A stretch of 64,000 bases of DNA from Micromonospora halotolerans. Its GTDB lineage: Bacteria; Actinomycetota; Actinomycetes; Mycobacteriales; Micromonosporaceae. Shown here piece by piece: positions 9,414 to 20,524 of this stretch. Below the pieces are notes generated by a model that worked only from the letters and a program-made list of their open reading frames with translations, had not been told where the DNA came from and searched no databases. Each line of letters begins with the position of its first letter. Within the stretch, counting starts at the first letter, position 1. The DNA lies in the NCBI RefSeq assembly GCF_032108445.1, contig NZ_CP134876.1:1178001-1242000 (forward strand), written 5' to 3'. Both the position numbers and the translations under genes were made by a program.

Positions 9414-10939
9414 TCATCCAGCCCACCGGGATCTCCCCCGCCGACGTGCTCGCCGTGGCCCGCGGCACCGCCAAGGTCGTCCTCGACCCCGCCACGGTGG
9501 AGGCGATGGCCACCAGCCGGTCCATCGTGGACGGCATCGAGGCCGCCGGCCGGCCCGTGTACGGCGTCTCCACCGGGTTCGGGGCGCTCGCCAACACCTT
9601 CGTCGCACCCGAGCGGCGGGCCGAGCTCCAGCACGCGCTGATCCGCTCGCACGCCGCCGGGGTGGGCGCGCCGATGCCCCGCGAGGTGGTGCGCGCCATG
9701 ATGCTGCTGCGGGTGCGCTCGCTCGCCCTCGGCCGCTCGGGGGTCCGCCCGCGGGTCGCCGAGGCCCTGGTGGACCTGCTCAACCACGAGGTGACCCCGT
9801 GGGTGCCCGAGCACGGCTCGCTCGGCGCCTCCGGCGACCTGGCGCCGCTGGCGCACTGCGCGCTGGCGCTGCTCGGTGAGGGCTGGGTGCTCGGCCCGGC
9901 GGGCGACCGGCTGCCGGCCGGCGAGGCGCTGCGCCGGGTCGGGCTGGAGCCGGTGGAGCTGGCCGCCAAGGAAGGGCTGGCGCTGATCAACGGCACCGAC
10001 GGCATGCTCGGCATGCTGCTGCTGGCCATCCACGACGCACGGCACCTGTTCGCCATGGCGGACGTGACCGCCGCGCTGGCCATCGAGGCGATGCTCGGCT
10101 CGGAGCGGCCGTTCCTGCCCGAGCTGCACGCCATCCGGCCGCACCCCGGCCAGGCCGCCTCGGCCGCGAACATCCACAAGCTGCTGCAGAACTCGGCGGT
10201 CATGGACTCGCACCGCGACGACCTGGCGCACGCCGTGCAGGACGCCTACTCGATGCGCTGCGCGCCGCAGGTGGCCGGAGCGGCCCGGGACACCCTCGAC
10301 TTCGTCGAGGTGGTGGCCGGGCGGGAACTGCTGTCGGTGGTGGACAACCCGGTGGTGCTGCCGGACGGGCGGGTCGAGTCGACCGGCAACTTCCACGGCG
10401 CGCCGCTCGGCTTCGCCGCCGACTACCTGGCCATCGCCGCGTCCGAGGTGGGCGCGATCGCCGAGCGCCGGGTGGACCGGCTGCTCGACGTCACCCGCTC
10501 CCGGGAGCTGCCGGCGTTCCTCTCCCCCGACGCCGGGGTCAACTCCGGCCTGATGATCGCCCAGTACACGGCCGCCGGGATCGTCGCCGAGAACCGCCGG
10601 CTGGCCGCACCCGCCTCGGTCGACTCGCTGCCCACCAGCGGCATGCAGGAGGACCACGTCTCGATGGGCTGGGCGGCGACCAAGAAGCTGCGCACCGTGC
10701 TGGACAACCTGACCAGCGTGCTCGCGGTGGAACTGCTGGCCGCCGTACGCGGGCTCCAGCTCCGCGCCCCGCTGACCCCGTCCCCGGCCGGCCGGGCCGC
10801 GCTGGCCGCGCTCGGCGAGGCGATCGGCGAGCCGGGGCCGGACGTGTTCCTCGCCCCGCTCATGGAGGCGGCGCGGGACGTGGTGGGCGGCCCCGCGCTG
10901 CGCGCCGCCATCGAACGCGAGGTCGGCCCGCTGGGCTGA
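9401..10939 (+). CDS. hutH: Histidine ammonia-lyase
   Basis: 512 aa, full length. It catalyses the first step, L-histidine to trans-urocanate and ammonia. The self-made MIO cofactor comes from Ala143-Ser144-Gly145 in [14 protein letters not shown]; other family blocks are [23 protein letters not shown] and [14 protein letters not shown]. Although it encodes step one, it is the last gene of the operon. The start overlaps hutI. The converging HTH gene ends 40 bp downstream, and I see no convincing hairpin between them. Confidence 0.96.
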   Translation: MSTVVIQPTGISPADVLAVARGTAKVVLDPATVEAMATSRSIVDGIEAAGRPVYGVSTGFGALANTFVAPERRAELQHALIRSHAAGVGAPMPREVVRAMMLLRVRSLALGRSGVRPRVAEALVDLLNHEVTPWVPEHGSLGASGDLAPLAHCALALLGEGWVLGPAGDRLPAGEALRRVGLEPVELAAKEGLALINGTDGMLGMLLLAIHDARHLFAMADVTAALAIEAMLGSERPFLPELHAIRPHPGQAASAANIHKLLQNSAVMDSHRDDLAHAVQDAYSMRCAPQVAGAARDTLDFVEVVAGRELLSVVDNPVVLPDGRVESTGNFHGAPLGFAADYLAIAASEVGAIAERRVDRLLDVTRSRELPAFLSPDAGVNSGLMIAQYTAAGIVAENRRLAAPASVDSLPTSGMQEDHVSMGWAATKKLRTVLDNLTSVLAVELLAAVRGLQLRAPLTPSPAGRAALAALGEAIGEPGPDVFLAPLMEAARDVVGGPALRAAIEREVGPLG

Positions 10940-10979
10940 GCCCCGGACACGGTCGGGCCGTCCACGTCCCGGCAGCCGG

Positions 10980-11816
10980 TCAGCGGTATGCCGGGGCGTG
11001 GGCGAGCAGGGCGACCGCGTCCCGGTCCGGGGTGCCCGGGTCGGGCTGGAAGGCGACGAACCGCTGCCCGTCCGGGGCGGTCAGGATCTCGGACGTCAGC
11101 TCCAGCCGGCCCACCCCCGGGTGCTGGAAGCTGCGCCGCGCGCCGCTCTTGACCCGTACGTCGTAGTGCCGCCAGAGCGCCGCGAACTCCTCGGCGACCC
11201 TGGACAGCTCGGCCACCAGCCGGGCCAGCTCCGGCGATTCCGGGTCGGCGGCGGCGACCGTCCGCAGGTGCGCCACGCAGTCCTCGGCCATCCGCCGCCA
11301 CGGCACGAAGAGCGTGCGGGCGGCCGGGTGCACGAAGACGTACCGGATCAGGTTCCGTCGTTCCCCGGGCCACTGCTCGATCCCGGCCAGCAACCGGAGC
11401 CCCTCGGGATTGGCGCCGAGGACGTCGCTGGTCTGGCTCAGCACGTACGCCGGGGTGGGCCGGACGCTCTCCAGCAGCAGCCGGAGCCCGGGCCGGACCC
11501 CGGTGGCCGGGCGCGGGCGGCGGGCGGGCCGGCCGGCCGCGTGGTGGGCCAACGCGTGCAGGTGCGCCCGCTCGTCGTCGTCGAGACGCAACGCCGTGGC
11601 CAGCGCGTCGAGGACGGCCGGGCCGGGGTTGGTGTCCCGGCCGCGCTCCAGCCGGATGTAGTAGTCGACGCTCACGCCGGCCAGTGCGGCCAGCTCCTCC
11701 CGGCGCAGCCCCGGGGTCTGCCGGCGGCCGGCGCCGGGCGGCAGACCGACCTCGGCCGGCCCGATCCGGCCCCGCCGGTTGCGCAGGAACTCCCCGAGTG
11801 CGCCGTGCTCCACCAC
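10980..11816 (-). CDS. MmyB-like XRE-family transcriptional regulator
   Basis: 278 aa. N-terminal HTH_31/XRE domain (TPGLRREELAALAGVSVDYYIRLERG), then the ligand-binding domain typical of MmyB-like regulators (SQTSDVLGANPEGLRLLAG; RNLIRYVFVHPAARTLF; HPGVGRLELTSEIL). This family is very common in actinomycetes and often lies divergent to a short-chain dehydrogenase, as here; it probably controls that gene and itself. The start is one of two adjacent GTG codons; the first lies 6 nt after CAGACT, a weak -10. Family members bind fatty-acid-like ligands in one known structure; the ligand here is unknown. Confidence 0.9.
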   Translation of the reverse strand: MVEHGALGEFLRNRRGRIGPAEVGLPPGAGRRQTPGLRREELAALAGVSVDYYIRLERGRDTNPGPAVLDALATALRLDDDERAHLHALAHHAAGRPARRPRPATGVRPGLRLLLESVRPTPAYVLSQTSDVLGANPEGLRLLAGIEQWPGERRNLIRYVFVHPAARTLFVPWRRMAEDCVAHLRTVAAADPESPELARLVAELSRVAEEFAALWRHYDVRVKSGARRSFQHPGVGRLELTSEILTAPDGQRFVAFQPDPGTPDRDAVALLAHAPAYR

Positions 11817-11918
11817 CCGCAGAGTCTGACATCCCCGACCGGCACGCGGGGTAGCCCCGTCAGGGCCGGTCCCGCCACGGTCTTCCGGGCTCACGGGCGG
11901 ACCGGGAACCTGGGCGGC

Positions 11919-12635
11919 ATGGAACGATCTCGAATCCTGATCGTCGGCGGCAGCTCGGGCATGGGGCTGGCGCTGGCGGAACTGTTGTTGCACGGCGGCG
12001 CGGAGGTGACCATCGCCGGCCGTTCCGCCGACCGACTCGCCGAGGCGGCCCGCCGGCTGGGCGCACCCGAGCGGCTGAGCACCCATCCCGTCGACATCAC
12101 CGACGAGGAGCAGGTACGGCGCCTGGCCGGCGAGTGCGGGCAGCTGGACCACGTCGTGGTCACCGCCGCCGACATGACCGGCGCGTACGGTCCGCTGGCC
12201 GACTTCGACCTCGACGCGGCGCGTGCGGTCCTCGGCACCAAGGTGCTCGGGCCGTGGCTGGTCGCCAAGCACGTCGCGGTGGCCCCGACCGGTTCGCTGA
12301 CCGTCACGTCGGGCATCGCCGCCTACCGGCCCGCACCGGGCGGGTCGATGGTCGCGACCGCGAACGGGGCGCTGGAGTCCCTCGTGCGGGCGTTGGCGCT
12401 GGAACTCGCCCCGGTCCGGGTCAACGCGGTCTCGCCGGGCTGGGTGGACACCCCGATCTGGGACACCTTCGCCGGCGACGCGAAGCACGACAGGCTGGCG
12501 GCCATGGCCGAGCGGCTGCCGGGTGGCCGGGTGGGCGACCCGGCCGACATCGCCCGGGCCTTCGTGGCGGTCCTGGAGAACAGCTTCATCACCGGGACCG
12601 TGCTGCACGTCGACGGCGGACACCGGCTGGTCTGA
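11919..12635 (+). CDS. Short-chain dehydrogenase/reductase-fold protein
   Basis: 238 aa classical SDR length. The Rossmann motif GGSSGMGLALAELL and the NAG-like strand are present, and the C-terminal block RVNAVSPGWVDTPIW is well conserved. The catalytic YxxxK is missing: the aligned stretch reads GSMVATANGALE, with Met for Tyr and Asn for Lys, although the upstream Ser (TSGIA) remains. It may use a different mechanism or be a binding protein. It is divergent from the MmyB-like regulator (about 100 bp between), its likely controller. Confidence 0.85.
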   Translation: MERSRILIVGGSSGMGLALAELLLHGGAEVTIAGRSADRLAEAARRLGAPERLSTHPVDITDEEQVRRLAGECGQLDHVVVTAADMTGAYGPLADFDLDAARAVLGTKVLGPWLVAKHVAVAPTGSLTVTSGIAAYRPAPGGSMVATANGALESLVRALALELAPVRVNAVSPGWVDTPIWDTFAGDAKHDRLAAMAERLPGGRVGDPADIARAFVAVLENSFITGTVLHVDGGHRLV

Positions 12636-12649
12636 CCGGTGCGCCTCTC

Positions 12650-12677
12650 CTCGCCGTCCGCCTCGGCGGACGGCGAG
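12650..12677. terminator. Bidirectional hairpin terminator
   Basis: Perfect 13-bp inverted repeat, CTCGCCGTCCGCC and its complement, with almost no loop (effectively a 12-bp stem and CTCG tetraloop). It lies between the converging SDR and rdgB genes, 14 nt and 19 nt from their stops. No U tract on either strand. Confidence 0.7.
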
Positions 12678-12696
12678 GTCGGCCGGCCCGTCGCGG

Positions 12697-13314
12697 TCAG
12701 GCGGCCGGCGGGAGCACCTTGGCGACCAGCTTGGCCAGCTCGCGGAGCGCCTTGCCGCGGTGGCTGACCGCGTCCTTCTCCTCCGGGGTCAGCTCCGCGT
12801 TGGTCCGCTCCTGCCCGTCGCCCAGGAAGATCGGGTCGTAGCCGAAGCCGCCGTCGCCGCGCGGGGCGCGCAGCAGGCGGCCCGGCTGCCGGCCGTCGAC
12901 CAGGTGCTCCTTCCCGCTGGGCAGCACCAGCGCCACCGTGCAGACGAAGGCGGCGCCCCGGTGCTCGTCCGGCAGGTCGGCGATCTGGTCCAGCACGAGC
13001 TGCAGGTTGGCGTGGTCGTCGCCGTGCCGGCCGGCCCAGCGGGCGCTGAACACGCCCGGCATGCCGTTCAGCGCGTCCACCGCCAGACCGGAGTCGTCGG
13101 CGATGGTCGGCAGGCCGGTCCGCCGGCAGCCCTCCCGGGCCTTGATGAGCGCGTTCTCGCCGAAGGTCAGGCCCGACTCGGGCAGCTCCGGGTATTCCTC
13201 GACGTCGTCCAAGCCGAGCAGGGCGATCCGGTGGGCGCCGAGCGCGCCGTCGAGGATCCGCTGCAGCTCGACGAGCTTCTTCCGGTTGCGGGTGGCCAGG
13301 AGCACCGTGTTCAT
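12697..13314 (-). CDS. rdgB: XTP/dITP diphosphatase (Ham1/RdgB)
   Basis: 205 aa. It hydrolyses non-canonical purine triphosphates (XTP, dITP, ITP) to monophosphates to keep them out of DNA and RNA. Conserved blocks: LLATRNRKKLVELQRIL at the N-terminus, GLTFGENALIKA, FGYDPIFL and VSHRGKALREL at the end. The ATG at 13314 has GGAGG 9 nt upstream; a TTG two codons earlier is less likely. It lies 34 bp after rph, the usual actinobacterial order, and is probably co-transcribed with it. Confidence 0.95.
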   Translation of the reverse strand: MNTVLLATRNRKKLVELQRILDGALGAHRIALLGLDDVEEYPELPESGLTFGENALIKAREGCRRTGLPTIADDSGLAVDALNGMPGVFSARWAGRHGDDHANLQLVLDQIADLPDEHRGAAFVCTVALVLPSGKEHLVDGRQPGRLLRAPRGDGGFGYDPIFLGDGQERTNAELTPEEKDAVSHRGKALRELAKLVAKVLPPAA

Positions 13315-13348
13315 GTTCAACGCCCTCCGCTGCGCGTCAGCCGGTTCA

Positions 13349-14074
13349 TCAGTTCAACGCCTTCCGCTGGGCGTCGGCCAGGTCCAGGCAGCCCGCCACA
13401 CCCAGGTCGAGCAGGGCGTCCAACTGCTCCCGGGCGAAGACGCCGGCCTCGCCCGTCCCCTGCACCTCGACGAAGTCACCCGTCCCGGTGCAGACCACGT
13501 TCATGTCGACCTCGGCCGCCACGTCCTCCTCGTAGCAGAGGTCCAGTCGCGGCTCGCCGGCGATGATGCCGACGCTGACCGCCGCCACCGACCGGTGCAT
13601 GACCTTGTCCACCTTGCCGGCCAGGGCCTTGCGCTCGGCGAGCCAGGTCACCGCGTCGTGCAGCGCCACGTACGCGCCCGTGATGGCCGCCGTCCGGGTG
13701 CCGCCGTCGGCTTGGAGCACGTCGCAGTCGAGCACCACCGAGTTCTCGCCGAGCGCCTTGAGGTCGACGCAGGCCCGCAGGCTACGGCCGATGAGCCGGG
13801 AGATCTCGTGGGTCCGGCCGCCGACGCGCCCCTTGACGCTCTCCCGGTCCGAGCGGGTGTTCGTGGCCCGGGGCAGCATCGCGTACTCGGCGGTCACCCA
13901 GCCGAGCCCCGAGCCCTTGCGCCAGCGGGGCACGCCCTCCGTCACGCTGGCCGTGCAGAGCACCCGGGTCGCGCCGAACTCGACGAGCACCGAGCCCTCC
14001 GGGTGGGTGCTCCAGCCGCGGGTCAGGGTCACCGGTCGGAGTTGGTCGGGCCGCCGCCCGTCAGGTCGCGCCAT
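13349..14074 (-). CDS. rph: Ribonuclease PH
   Basis: 241 aa, full length. Phosphorolytic 3'-5' exoribonuclease that trims tRNA 3' ends; it forms a hexameric ring. Signature segments: [49 protein letters not shown] and [23 protein letters not shown] with the phosphate/metal-site residues. The minus-strand hexamer TAGGGT (14086-14081) lies 6 nt before the ATG and no ribosome site is visible, which points to a leaderless transcript that continues into rdgB. Confidence 0.96.
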   Translation of the reverse strand: MARPDGRRPDQLRPVTLTRGWSTHPEGSVLVEFGATRVLCTASVTEGVPRWRKGSGLGWVTAEYAMLPRATNTRSDRESVKGRVGGRTHEISRLIGRSLRACVDLKALGENSVVLDCDVLQADGGTRTAAITGAYVALHDAVTWLAERKALAGKVDKVMHRSVAAVSVGIIAGEPRLDLCYEEDVAAEVDMNVVCTGTGDFVEVQGTGEAGVFAREQLDALLDLGVAGCLDLADAQRKALN

Positions 14075-14125
14075 GCCTGCACCCTATGCGGTGCCGTGAT
14101 CGAACCGCCCCCGGGTGCCCACCGT

Positions 14126-14815
14126 TCAGTCGTGCCAGCCGACGCTCAGCGTCACGGTGACCGAACCGTCGACGCTGCTCCGCCCGCCGCGGGGCAGGAC
14201 GCTGACCACGGTGGCGGTCACCGAGAAGCCGTCGCGCTTCCAGGTGAAGACGCCGCAGGACGGAGTGCCGGGATCGGCCAGGCAGGTCCGCATCCGCTCC
14301 ACGGTGATGGGCAGACCGGCGTTGGCCAGCCACGCCTGGAGGCTCTGTGCCACGTCGACGGGGCAGGTGCCCCGCTGGCAGACGAGCTTGTAGGTGGCGC
14401 CGGCCGTGTTCTCGTCCGCCCCGACGCCGGCGCTCGTGAAGCCGGCGGGCACGCCCGCGTCGGCGACCATCTCCTTGCGCTGTTCCTGTAGCTGGCGGGG
14501 CTGGTACCAACCGTTGTAGGTGAACGCGCCGCAGCAGCAGAGCCCGAGCAGCAGCGCGCCGACGGCCAGCAGGACCACCACCACCCGGCCGGCGCCGGAC
14601 CGCTTGCCCGGCGCCGGGTGCGGCGCGGCCGGAAAGGGCGCGGGGTACGCCGGGTGCGGCGGACCGCCGAAGTGCCCCGGGTACGGGGCACCGGGCGGCG
14701 GCGGTCCGGCCGGCGGCGAACCCGGCGGCGGCCAGCCCGGCGCGGGCGGCTGCTGGGCGGGCGGCCAGCCGGACGGCTGGTGCGGGCCGGGTGCGCCGGA
14801 GGAGGGGTCGGTCAC
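14126..14815 (-). CDS. Pro-rich single-pass membrane protein
   Basis: 229 aa. Residues 1-70 are a Pro/Gly/Ala-rich cytoplasmic tail (GWPPPGSPPAGPPPPGAP), followed by one membrane helix (VVVVLLAVGALLLGLCCCGAF) with three adjacent cysteines at its outer end and an extracellular domain with Cys pairs (CQRGTC; CLADPGTPSC). This layout is common among actinobacterial proteins of unknown function. It starts with GTG, and TAGGAT lies 7 nt upstream on the same strand, so the transcript may be leaderless. No function assigned. Confidence 0.8.
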   Translation of the reverse strand: MTDPSSGAPGPHQPSGWPPAQQPPAPGWPPPGSPPAGPPPPGAPYPGHFGGPPHPAYPAPFPAAPHPAPGKRSGAGRVVVVLLAVGALLLGLCCCGAFTYNGWYQPRQLQEQRKEMVADAGVPAGFTSAGVGADENTAGATYKLVCQRGTCPVDVAQSLQAWLANAGLPITVERMRTCLADPGTPSCGVFTWKRDGFSVTATVVSVLPRGGRSSVDGSVTVTLSVGWHD

Positions 14816-14889
14816 CCGCGTGATCCTAAAGCGCGCTCACCGCCCGCGGCTGCCCCGTGGACCGTCGCGCACCCGGGGGCACGCGGCGG

Positions 14890-15636
14890 TCAGACCTCGT
14901 AGGACGCGCCGGCGCGGACCACCTCGAGCGGCCCGCTGTACGCCCCGGCCGCCGACTCCACCGTGTGCGACTCACTGCCCCAGGCGGGGACCAGGTGGGT
15001 GAGCAGCAGCCGGCCCACCCCCGCCTTGGTGGCCGCCTCGCCGGCTTCCCGGCCGGTCAGGTGCAGGTCCGGTGGGTTGTCCACCCCGTCCATGTAGCTG
15101 GCCTCGCAGAGGAACACGTCGGCGCCCTGGGCCAGGCGCAGCAGCGCGTCGCACGGCGCGGTGTCCGCCGAGTAGCAGAACACCCGGCCGTCGTGCTCCA
15201 GCCGCACCCCGTACGTCTCGACCGGGTGGTTCATCCGGTCGACGGTGACGGTGAACGGGCCGATCGGGAAGGTGCCCGGCTGCAGGCCGTAGAACTGGTA
15301 GACGTCCTCCACCGAGCCCTCCTCCTGCCCGTACGCGCTGGCCAGCCGGTCGGGCGCGCCGGAGGGGGCGTACATGGGCAGGGGCGCGTACGGGCCGTCC
15401 GGCGCGTACCGGCGTACCACCACGTAGGACACGGCGTCGAACATGTGGTCGCAGTGCAGGTGGGTGAGGAGGATGGCGTCGGGGGCGTGCAGCCCGACGT
15501 AGCGCTGGAGCGTGGAGAGCGAACCCACCCCGAAGTCGATCAGGAGCCGGAACCCGTCGGCCTCCAGGAGGTAGGCGGAGCAGGGAGACTCGGGCCCGGG
15601 GAAACTGCCCGCGCACCCCAGGACGGTCAGTCGCAT
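14890..15636 (-). CDS. MBL-fold metal-dependent hydrolase
   Basis: 248 aa metallo-beta-lactamase fold protein. The dizinc motif is HLHCDHMFDA; further ligands occur in CYSADTAPCD and near the C-terminus in LTHLVPAW. It resembles the RNase Z/cyclic-nucleotide phosphodiesterase-like branch that sits between cysM/murI and rph in many actinobacteria. Here murI and the rhomboid gene often found in this row are absent. Substrate unknown; a cyclic-nucleotide or phosphodiester hydrolase is plausible. Confidence 0.88.
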   Translation of the reverse strand: MRLTVLGCAGSFPGPESPCSAYLLEADGFRLLIDFGVGSLSTLQRYVGLHAPDAILLTHLHCDHMFDAVSYVVVRRYAPDGPYAPLPMYAPSGAPDRLASAYGQEEGSVEDVYQFYGLQPGTFPIGPFTVTVDRMNHPVETYGVRLEHDGRVFCYSADTAPCDALLRLAQGADVFLCEASYMDGVDNPPDLHLTGREAGEAATKAGVGRLLLTHLVPAWGSESHTVESAAGAYSGPLEVVRAGASYEV

Positions 15637-15811
15637 CCGGTCGCCTCGATCTCACGCTCGGTAGTCGACACACCGGCGGTCGCTCCGCCGATGATCTCTA
15701 CCGACGCGTTCGCCACGCTGCGCAGCCTACGCGTCGGCCCGGTCGGGCAAGAATCATCTGCCGGAAGTTGTCATCAACGTGACACCCGCACACGTACGGT
15801 CCCCGGAGGTA

Positions 15812-15854
15812 ACGGTCGGTTCGGTCAACGGCGTGCGCGGACCGAACCGACCGT
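15812..15854. terminator. Strong hairpin after cysM
   Basis: A 15-bp perfect inverted repeat (ACGGTCGGTTCGGTC and its complement) with a 13-nt loop, 7 nt past the cysM stop codon. No U tract. It probably ends the mec-cysO-cysM transcript and isolates it from the MBL gene. Confidence 0.75.
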
Positions 15855-15861
15855 CCGGCCG

Positions 15862-17313
<1,452 letters not shown>

Positions 17314-17799
17314 TCAGCGGTCGGAACACTCGTAGTCGACCGTCGCCGGGCTCTGCCCGAACATGTAGGACTGGACGGCGTGCGGGTCCACGGCAGCCAC
17401 GATCTCGACCGGCTCCTCGGTGACCACGCCGTCGACGATCCGGAAGGAGCGGATCTCCTCGGTGTCGGGCTCGCGGGTCGAGACGAGCAGGTAGTGCGCC
17501 CCCGGCTCCCCGGCGAAGGACACGTCCGTGCGGGACGGGTAGGCCTCCGTCGCGGTGTGCGAGTGGTAGATGACGACCGGCTCCTCGTCGCGGTCGTCCA
17601 TCTCCCGCCACACCCGCAACTGCTCCATCGAGTCGAACTCGTAGAAGGTCATGGAGCGGGCGGCGTTGTCCATCGGGATGTGCCGGGTCGGGGTGTCGCT
17701 GCCGGCGGGACCGGCGACCACGCCGCACGCCTCGTCCGGGTGGTCCCGACGCGCGTGGGCCACGATCGCGTCGATGATCGACCGGTCGATGCTCAGCAC
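17314..17799 (-). CDS. mec: JAMM-type metalloprotease Mec (M67 family)
   Basis: 161 aa. The JAMM zinc site is HSHTATEAYPSRTD (H-x-H-x7-S-x2-D), with the upstream glutamate in HPDEACGVVAG. In mycobacteria Mec+ releases cysteine from CysO-cysteine; here it may also cut off the CysO tail. It starts with GTG, and TAGGCT (17812-17807) lies 7 nt upstream, suggesting a leaderless mRNA that continues through cysO and cysM. The gap to cysO is 70 bp. Confidence 0.93.
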   Translation of the reverse strand: MLSIDRSIIDAIVAHARRDHPDEACGVVAGPAGSDTPTRHIPMDNAARSMTFYEFDSMEQLRVWREMDDRDEEPVVIYHSHTATEAYPSRTDVSFAGEPGAHYLLVSTREPDTEEIRSFRIVDGVVTEEPVEIVAAVDPHAVQSYMFGQSPATVDYECSDR

Positions 17800-17854
17800 G
17801 CCGCCAAGCCTAGCCGCTGGCCGTCCCGGGCCGCGAGGTGGCGACCGTCACCAC

Positions 17855-18358
17855 TCAGTCGATCAGGGCGTTGAGCAGGGATTCCTGGAGATAACCGAGG
17901 TACGCGTAGACCGATAGTTGGAACACCCGCGACGAGGTGGGGTCCTCCGCGACCGCGTCGTCCAGCTCCTCGCCCAGGTCGGTGCCGTCCTTGATCTCCA
18001 GCCGGACGCCCATGGCCAGCCGGGCGTCGTTGAGCGCGCGCAGCCACGCCTCGGCCGCCTCGGCGTCGAGCCGCACCTCGCCGCCGGCCTCGCCGTCGGG
18101 CAGCGCCGCCAGGATCGCGCCGGCCTGGTCGATCTTGGCGGTCTTGAGATCGCCCTCGGTGTAGCGGCGGAACTCGGCGCTGCCCGCCGCGTCGTCCGGG
18201 TAGACCTCGGGGAAGAGCCGGCCGACCACCGGGTCGCCGTGGTCGAAGCCGTCGGTGAGCAGGCCGACCACCTCGGAGGCGACCTTGCGCAGCACCCGGA
18301 CCTCGTCGACCGCGAAGATGGCCGCGTAGCGGTCGCCCTGCCGGCGGAACATGCTCAT
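17855..18358 (-). CDS. DUF2017-family protein
   Basis: 167 aa. Recognised by position between clpS and mec and by its ends ([39 protein letters not shown]). The function of this conserved actinobacterial family is unknown; its link to clpS suggests a role near protein turnover. The ATG overlaps the clpS stop in an ATGA, so the two are translationally coupled. Confidence 0.85.
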   Translation of the reverse strand: MSMFRRQGDRYAAIFAVDEVRVLRKVASEVVGLLTDGFDHGDPVVGRLFPEVYPDDAAGSAEFRRYTEGDLKTAKIDQAGAILAALPDGEAGGEVRLDAEAAEAWLRALNDARLAMGVRLEIKDGTDLGEELDDAVAEDPTSSRVFQLSVYAYLGYLQESLLNALID

Positions 18359-18654
18359 GACCGGTCCACCGTCGCCCAGAGGCCGTACGCGTGCAGTTGC
18401 GACGCGTCGTGCTCCATCCGCTCCCGGGCGCCGCTCGAGACGACCGCCTTGCCCTTGTGGTGCACGTCCAGCATGAGCTGCTCGGCCTTCTCCCGGCTGT
18501 ATCCGAAAAGCTTCTGGAACACCCAGGTCACGTACGTCATGAGGTTGACCGGATCGTCCCAGACGATGGTCACCCATGGCCGGTCGGAGACCGGCACCTC
18601 GTCAGTGTCCGGCGTCTCGACCGGCGCAACCTGTGGAGCCGCCATGCCCCCCAT
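18355..18654 (-). CDS. clpS: ATP-dependent Clp protease adaptor ClpS
   Basis: About 99 aa. ClpS binds N-end-rule substrates and hands them to ClpC/ClpA-ClpP. The core is intact: [19 protein letters not shown], then [11 protein letters not shown] and [20 protein letters not shown]. Two starts are possible, ATG at 18654 or at 18645; both lie by a G-rich stretch. It leads the DUF2017 gene. Confidence 0.93.
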   Translation of the reverse strand: MGGMAAPQVAPVETPDTDEVPVSDRPWVTIVWDDPVNLMTYVTWVFQKLFGYSREKAEQLMLDVHHKGKAVVSSGARERMEHDASQLHAYGLWATVDRS

Positions 18655-18760
18655 CGTGCCACCGGATCCGGGGAACCGATGAACCGGAACGGCGCGGCGG
18701 TCGGGATCACCCGCCCGGGCCGCGTACGCCGACCGCGACGGCGGCGCGGCGGCCCCGACC

Positions 18761-20326
18761 TCAGGCGAGGAGGATGCCGTGGTCGACAGCATCGGCGAGG
18801 ACCGCGGCGAGCGAGAGGCGGATCACCTCGAAGCGACGGGACACCTGGCGGGAGAGCTCCAGCTCGACCTCGCGCAGCGCCCGCTGGGCCCAGGAGCGGG
18901 CCACGTTGGGGTCGGCGTTGCCGGGCGCCCTCCAGTGCTGCCAGCACCCGCCGTTGAGGGCCACCCCGACGGGCGGGAGCGCCTCGTCGCGCTCGGCGCC
19001 CGGATAGCCGGCCAGCGCGTCGAGGGCGCCGGCGCCGGCCAGCCCGGCCACCCCGGCGGTGCTCGTGACGAGGAGCACGCGGTCCAGCTCGCGGCCGTCC
19101 GGGTGGTCGGCCAGGCCCCAGCGGACGGCGTGCACGATCCGCCGGCGCACGCCCTCGGCGAGCGGTGCGCCGAAGACCAGGGCGGCCGCGTCGTCGACGA
19201 TGCCGCGGACCGCCTCGTCGCACTGCGCGGTGGCGAGCAGCGACAGCGCCTCCATCTCGCGGTCGAGCAGCTGCGGCAGGCCGGCGCAGCCGACCCCGAA
19301 GACGATCTCCTGCACCACGCGGAGGTGGATGTTGGCCAGCTCCAGGGCGAGGTGCTGGCGGATCCGCTGGGCGCAGGAGCGGGCCTGGCGGTCGATGCGC
19401 TCGGTGAGGTCGGCCGGCTCGGCGCCGGCCACCACGGGGACCCGGCCGTGGGCGCCGGGCGGCTCCGGCGGGCGGGAGCTGGCCCGGCGCAGTCCCTCGT
19501 CGGCGGCCCAGCCGACCAGCGCGCGGCGCAGCACCGAGTGCTCGCCCTGGCGGGCCGGGAACCAGCGGGCCTGGGCGAGCGCGGGCACCGCGGCCAGCAG
19601 CGCGGCCCGGTGTGCCGCGACGGAGACCTCCACGGCGTCGTACCGGCGGGCGGCGGGGCCGGGCGGGCCGGACCGGCCGACCGACGACCCGGACGCCCCC
19701 GTGTCCTCCGTCGTCGTGCCGTCCGCCGGCGCCGCCCAGCCGGCCACGCCGGGGGTGACGGCGAAGAACACCTCGACCCGGGTGCGCGCCACCTCGGCCA
19801 GCAGGTGCAGCTCGGCCGCGCTGAACGCCTGGTCGGCGGAGATCACGAAGAGCAGCGCCCCGGCCCGGCCCGCCGCGTCGAGCAGCACCCGGCCGCCGGC
19901 CACCCCGAGGGCGCCGGTGTCCGGCGTGTCGAGCACGGTGAAGTGGCGCAGCAGCGGGTCCGGCAGGCTCAGCTCCACCCGGCGCGGCGGGCGCGCGAGG
20001 GCCGGGCCGGCGGCGAGCGGGTCGGCCCCGTAGGAGTGCGGCTGGCGGTAGCCCGGCACGTACGCGGCGCGGGTGGGCACCTTCGCGTGGTGGACGAGGA
20101 GGTGACTGCCGGCGGGCACGGCGAGCATGCCGGGATCCAGGTCGAGCAGGCCGGCGAGCAGCTCGCGGCGGCCGGCGCCGGCCGGCCCGGTGACCACGAC
20201 GCCCAGCGGCTCGTCCGGCCCCGGCTCGGTCACCCCGAGCCGGGTCGGCAGCGGGGCGCAGCGGGACGGCTCGGAATGGCCGCCAGGTTCGGGCACGTCG
20301 ATCGAGGGGAGTGGACCTGGTTTCAT
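18761..20326 (-). CDS. Dynamin/GTPase-like protein with degenerate nucleotide site
   Basis: 521 aa. The N-terminal half has the layout of a dynamin-type G domain: [16 protein letters not shown] where GxxxxGKS is expected, LDTPDTG in place of DxxG, then [17 protein letters not shown] and FFAVTP where TKxD is expected. All three nucleotide motifs have lost key residues, so GTP hydrolysis is unlikely. The C-terminal half is helical and Ala/Leu-rich, with a short hydrophobic segment ([19 protein letters not shown]). Active actinobacterial homologues usually occur in pairs; no partner is in the window. Start has GGAGG upstream. Confidence 0.65.
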   Translation of the reverse strand: MKPGPLPSIDVPEPGGHSEPSRCAPLPTRLGVTEPGPDEPLGVVVTGPAGAGRRELLAGLLDLDPGMLAVPAGSHLLVHHAKVPTRAAYVPGYRQPHSYGADPLAAGPALARPPRRVELSLPDPLLRHFTVLDTPDTGALGVAGGRVLLDAAGRAGALLFVISADQAFSAAELHLLAEVARTRVEVFFAVTPGVAGWAAPADGTTTEDTGASGSSVGRSGPPGPAARRYDAVEVSVAAHRAALLAAVPALAQARWFPARQGEHSVLRRALVGWAADEGLRRASSRPPEPPGAHGRVPVVAGAEPADLTERIDRQARSCAQRIRQHLALELANIHLRVVQEIVFGVGCAGLPQLLDREMEALSLLATAQCDEAVRGIVDDAAALVFGAPLAEGVRRRIVHAVRWGLADHPDGRELDRVLLVTSTAGVAGLAGAGALDALAGYPGAERDEALPPVGVALNGGCWQHWRAPGNADPNVARSWAQRALREVELELSRQVSRRFEVIRLSLAAVLADAVDHGILLA

Positions 20327-20441
20327 CAGGTGGCCTCCGGTCAGGCGACCGGGTTGCGGTCCGGTCGCATGGATTCTCCCTGGCCACAGGGCGCTATCGG
20401 AAGCCTACGGCTGTCGCCGATCCGACACCGAACACATTCGA

Positions 20442-20468
20442 TACTCACGAGTAATCGACAGATTACTC
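20442..20468. promoter_or_regulatory. Overlapping inverted repeats upstream of the LuxR regulator
   Basis: Three half-sites, TACTC, GAGTA and TACTC, form TACTC-AC-GAGTA and the larger GAGTAATC-GACA-GATTACTC perfect palindrome (20449-20468). They lie 57 nt upstream of the start, in AT-rich DNA unlike the flanks, and look like a regulator site. A TATGCT about 7 nt before the ATG could be the -10. Confidence 0.5.
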
Positions 20469-20524
20469 AACTTCGCTGCGTGACGGTGTACGTGCGGACG
20501 GAACACCATCGATATGCTGCACCG

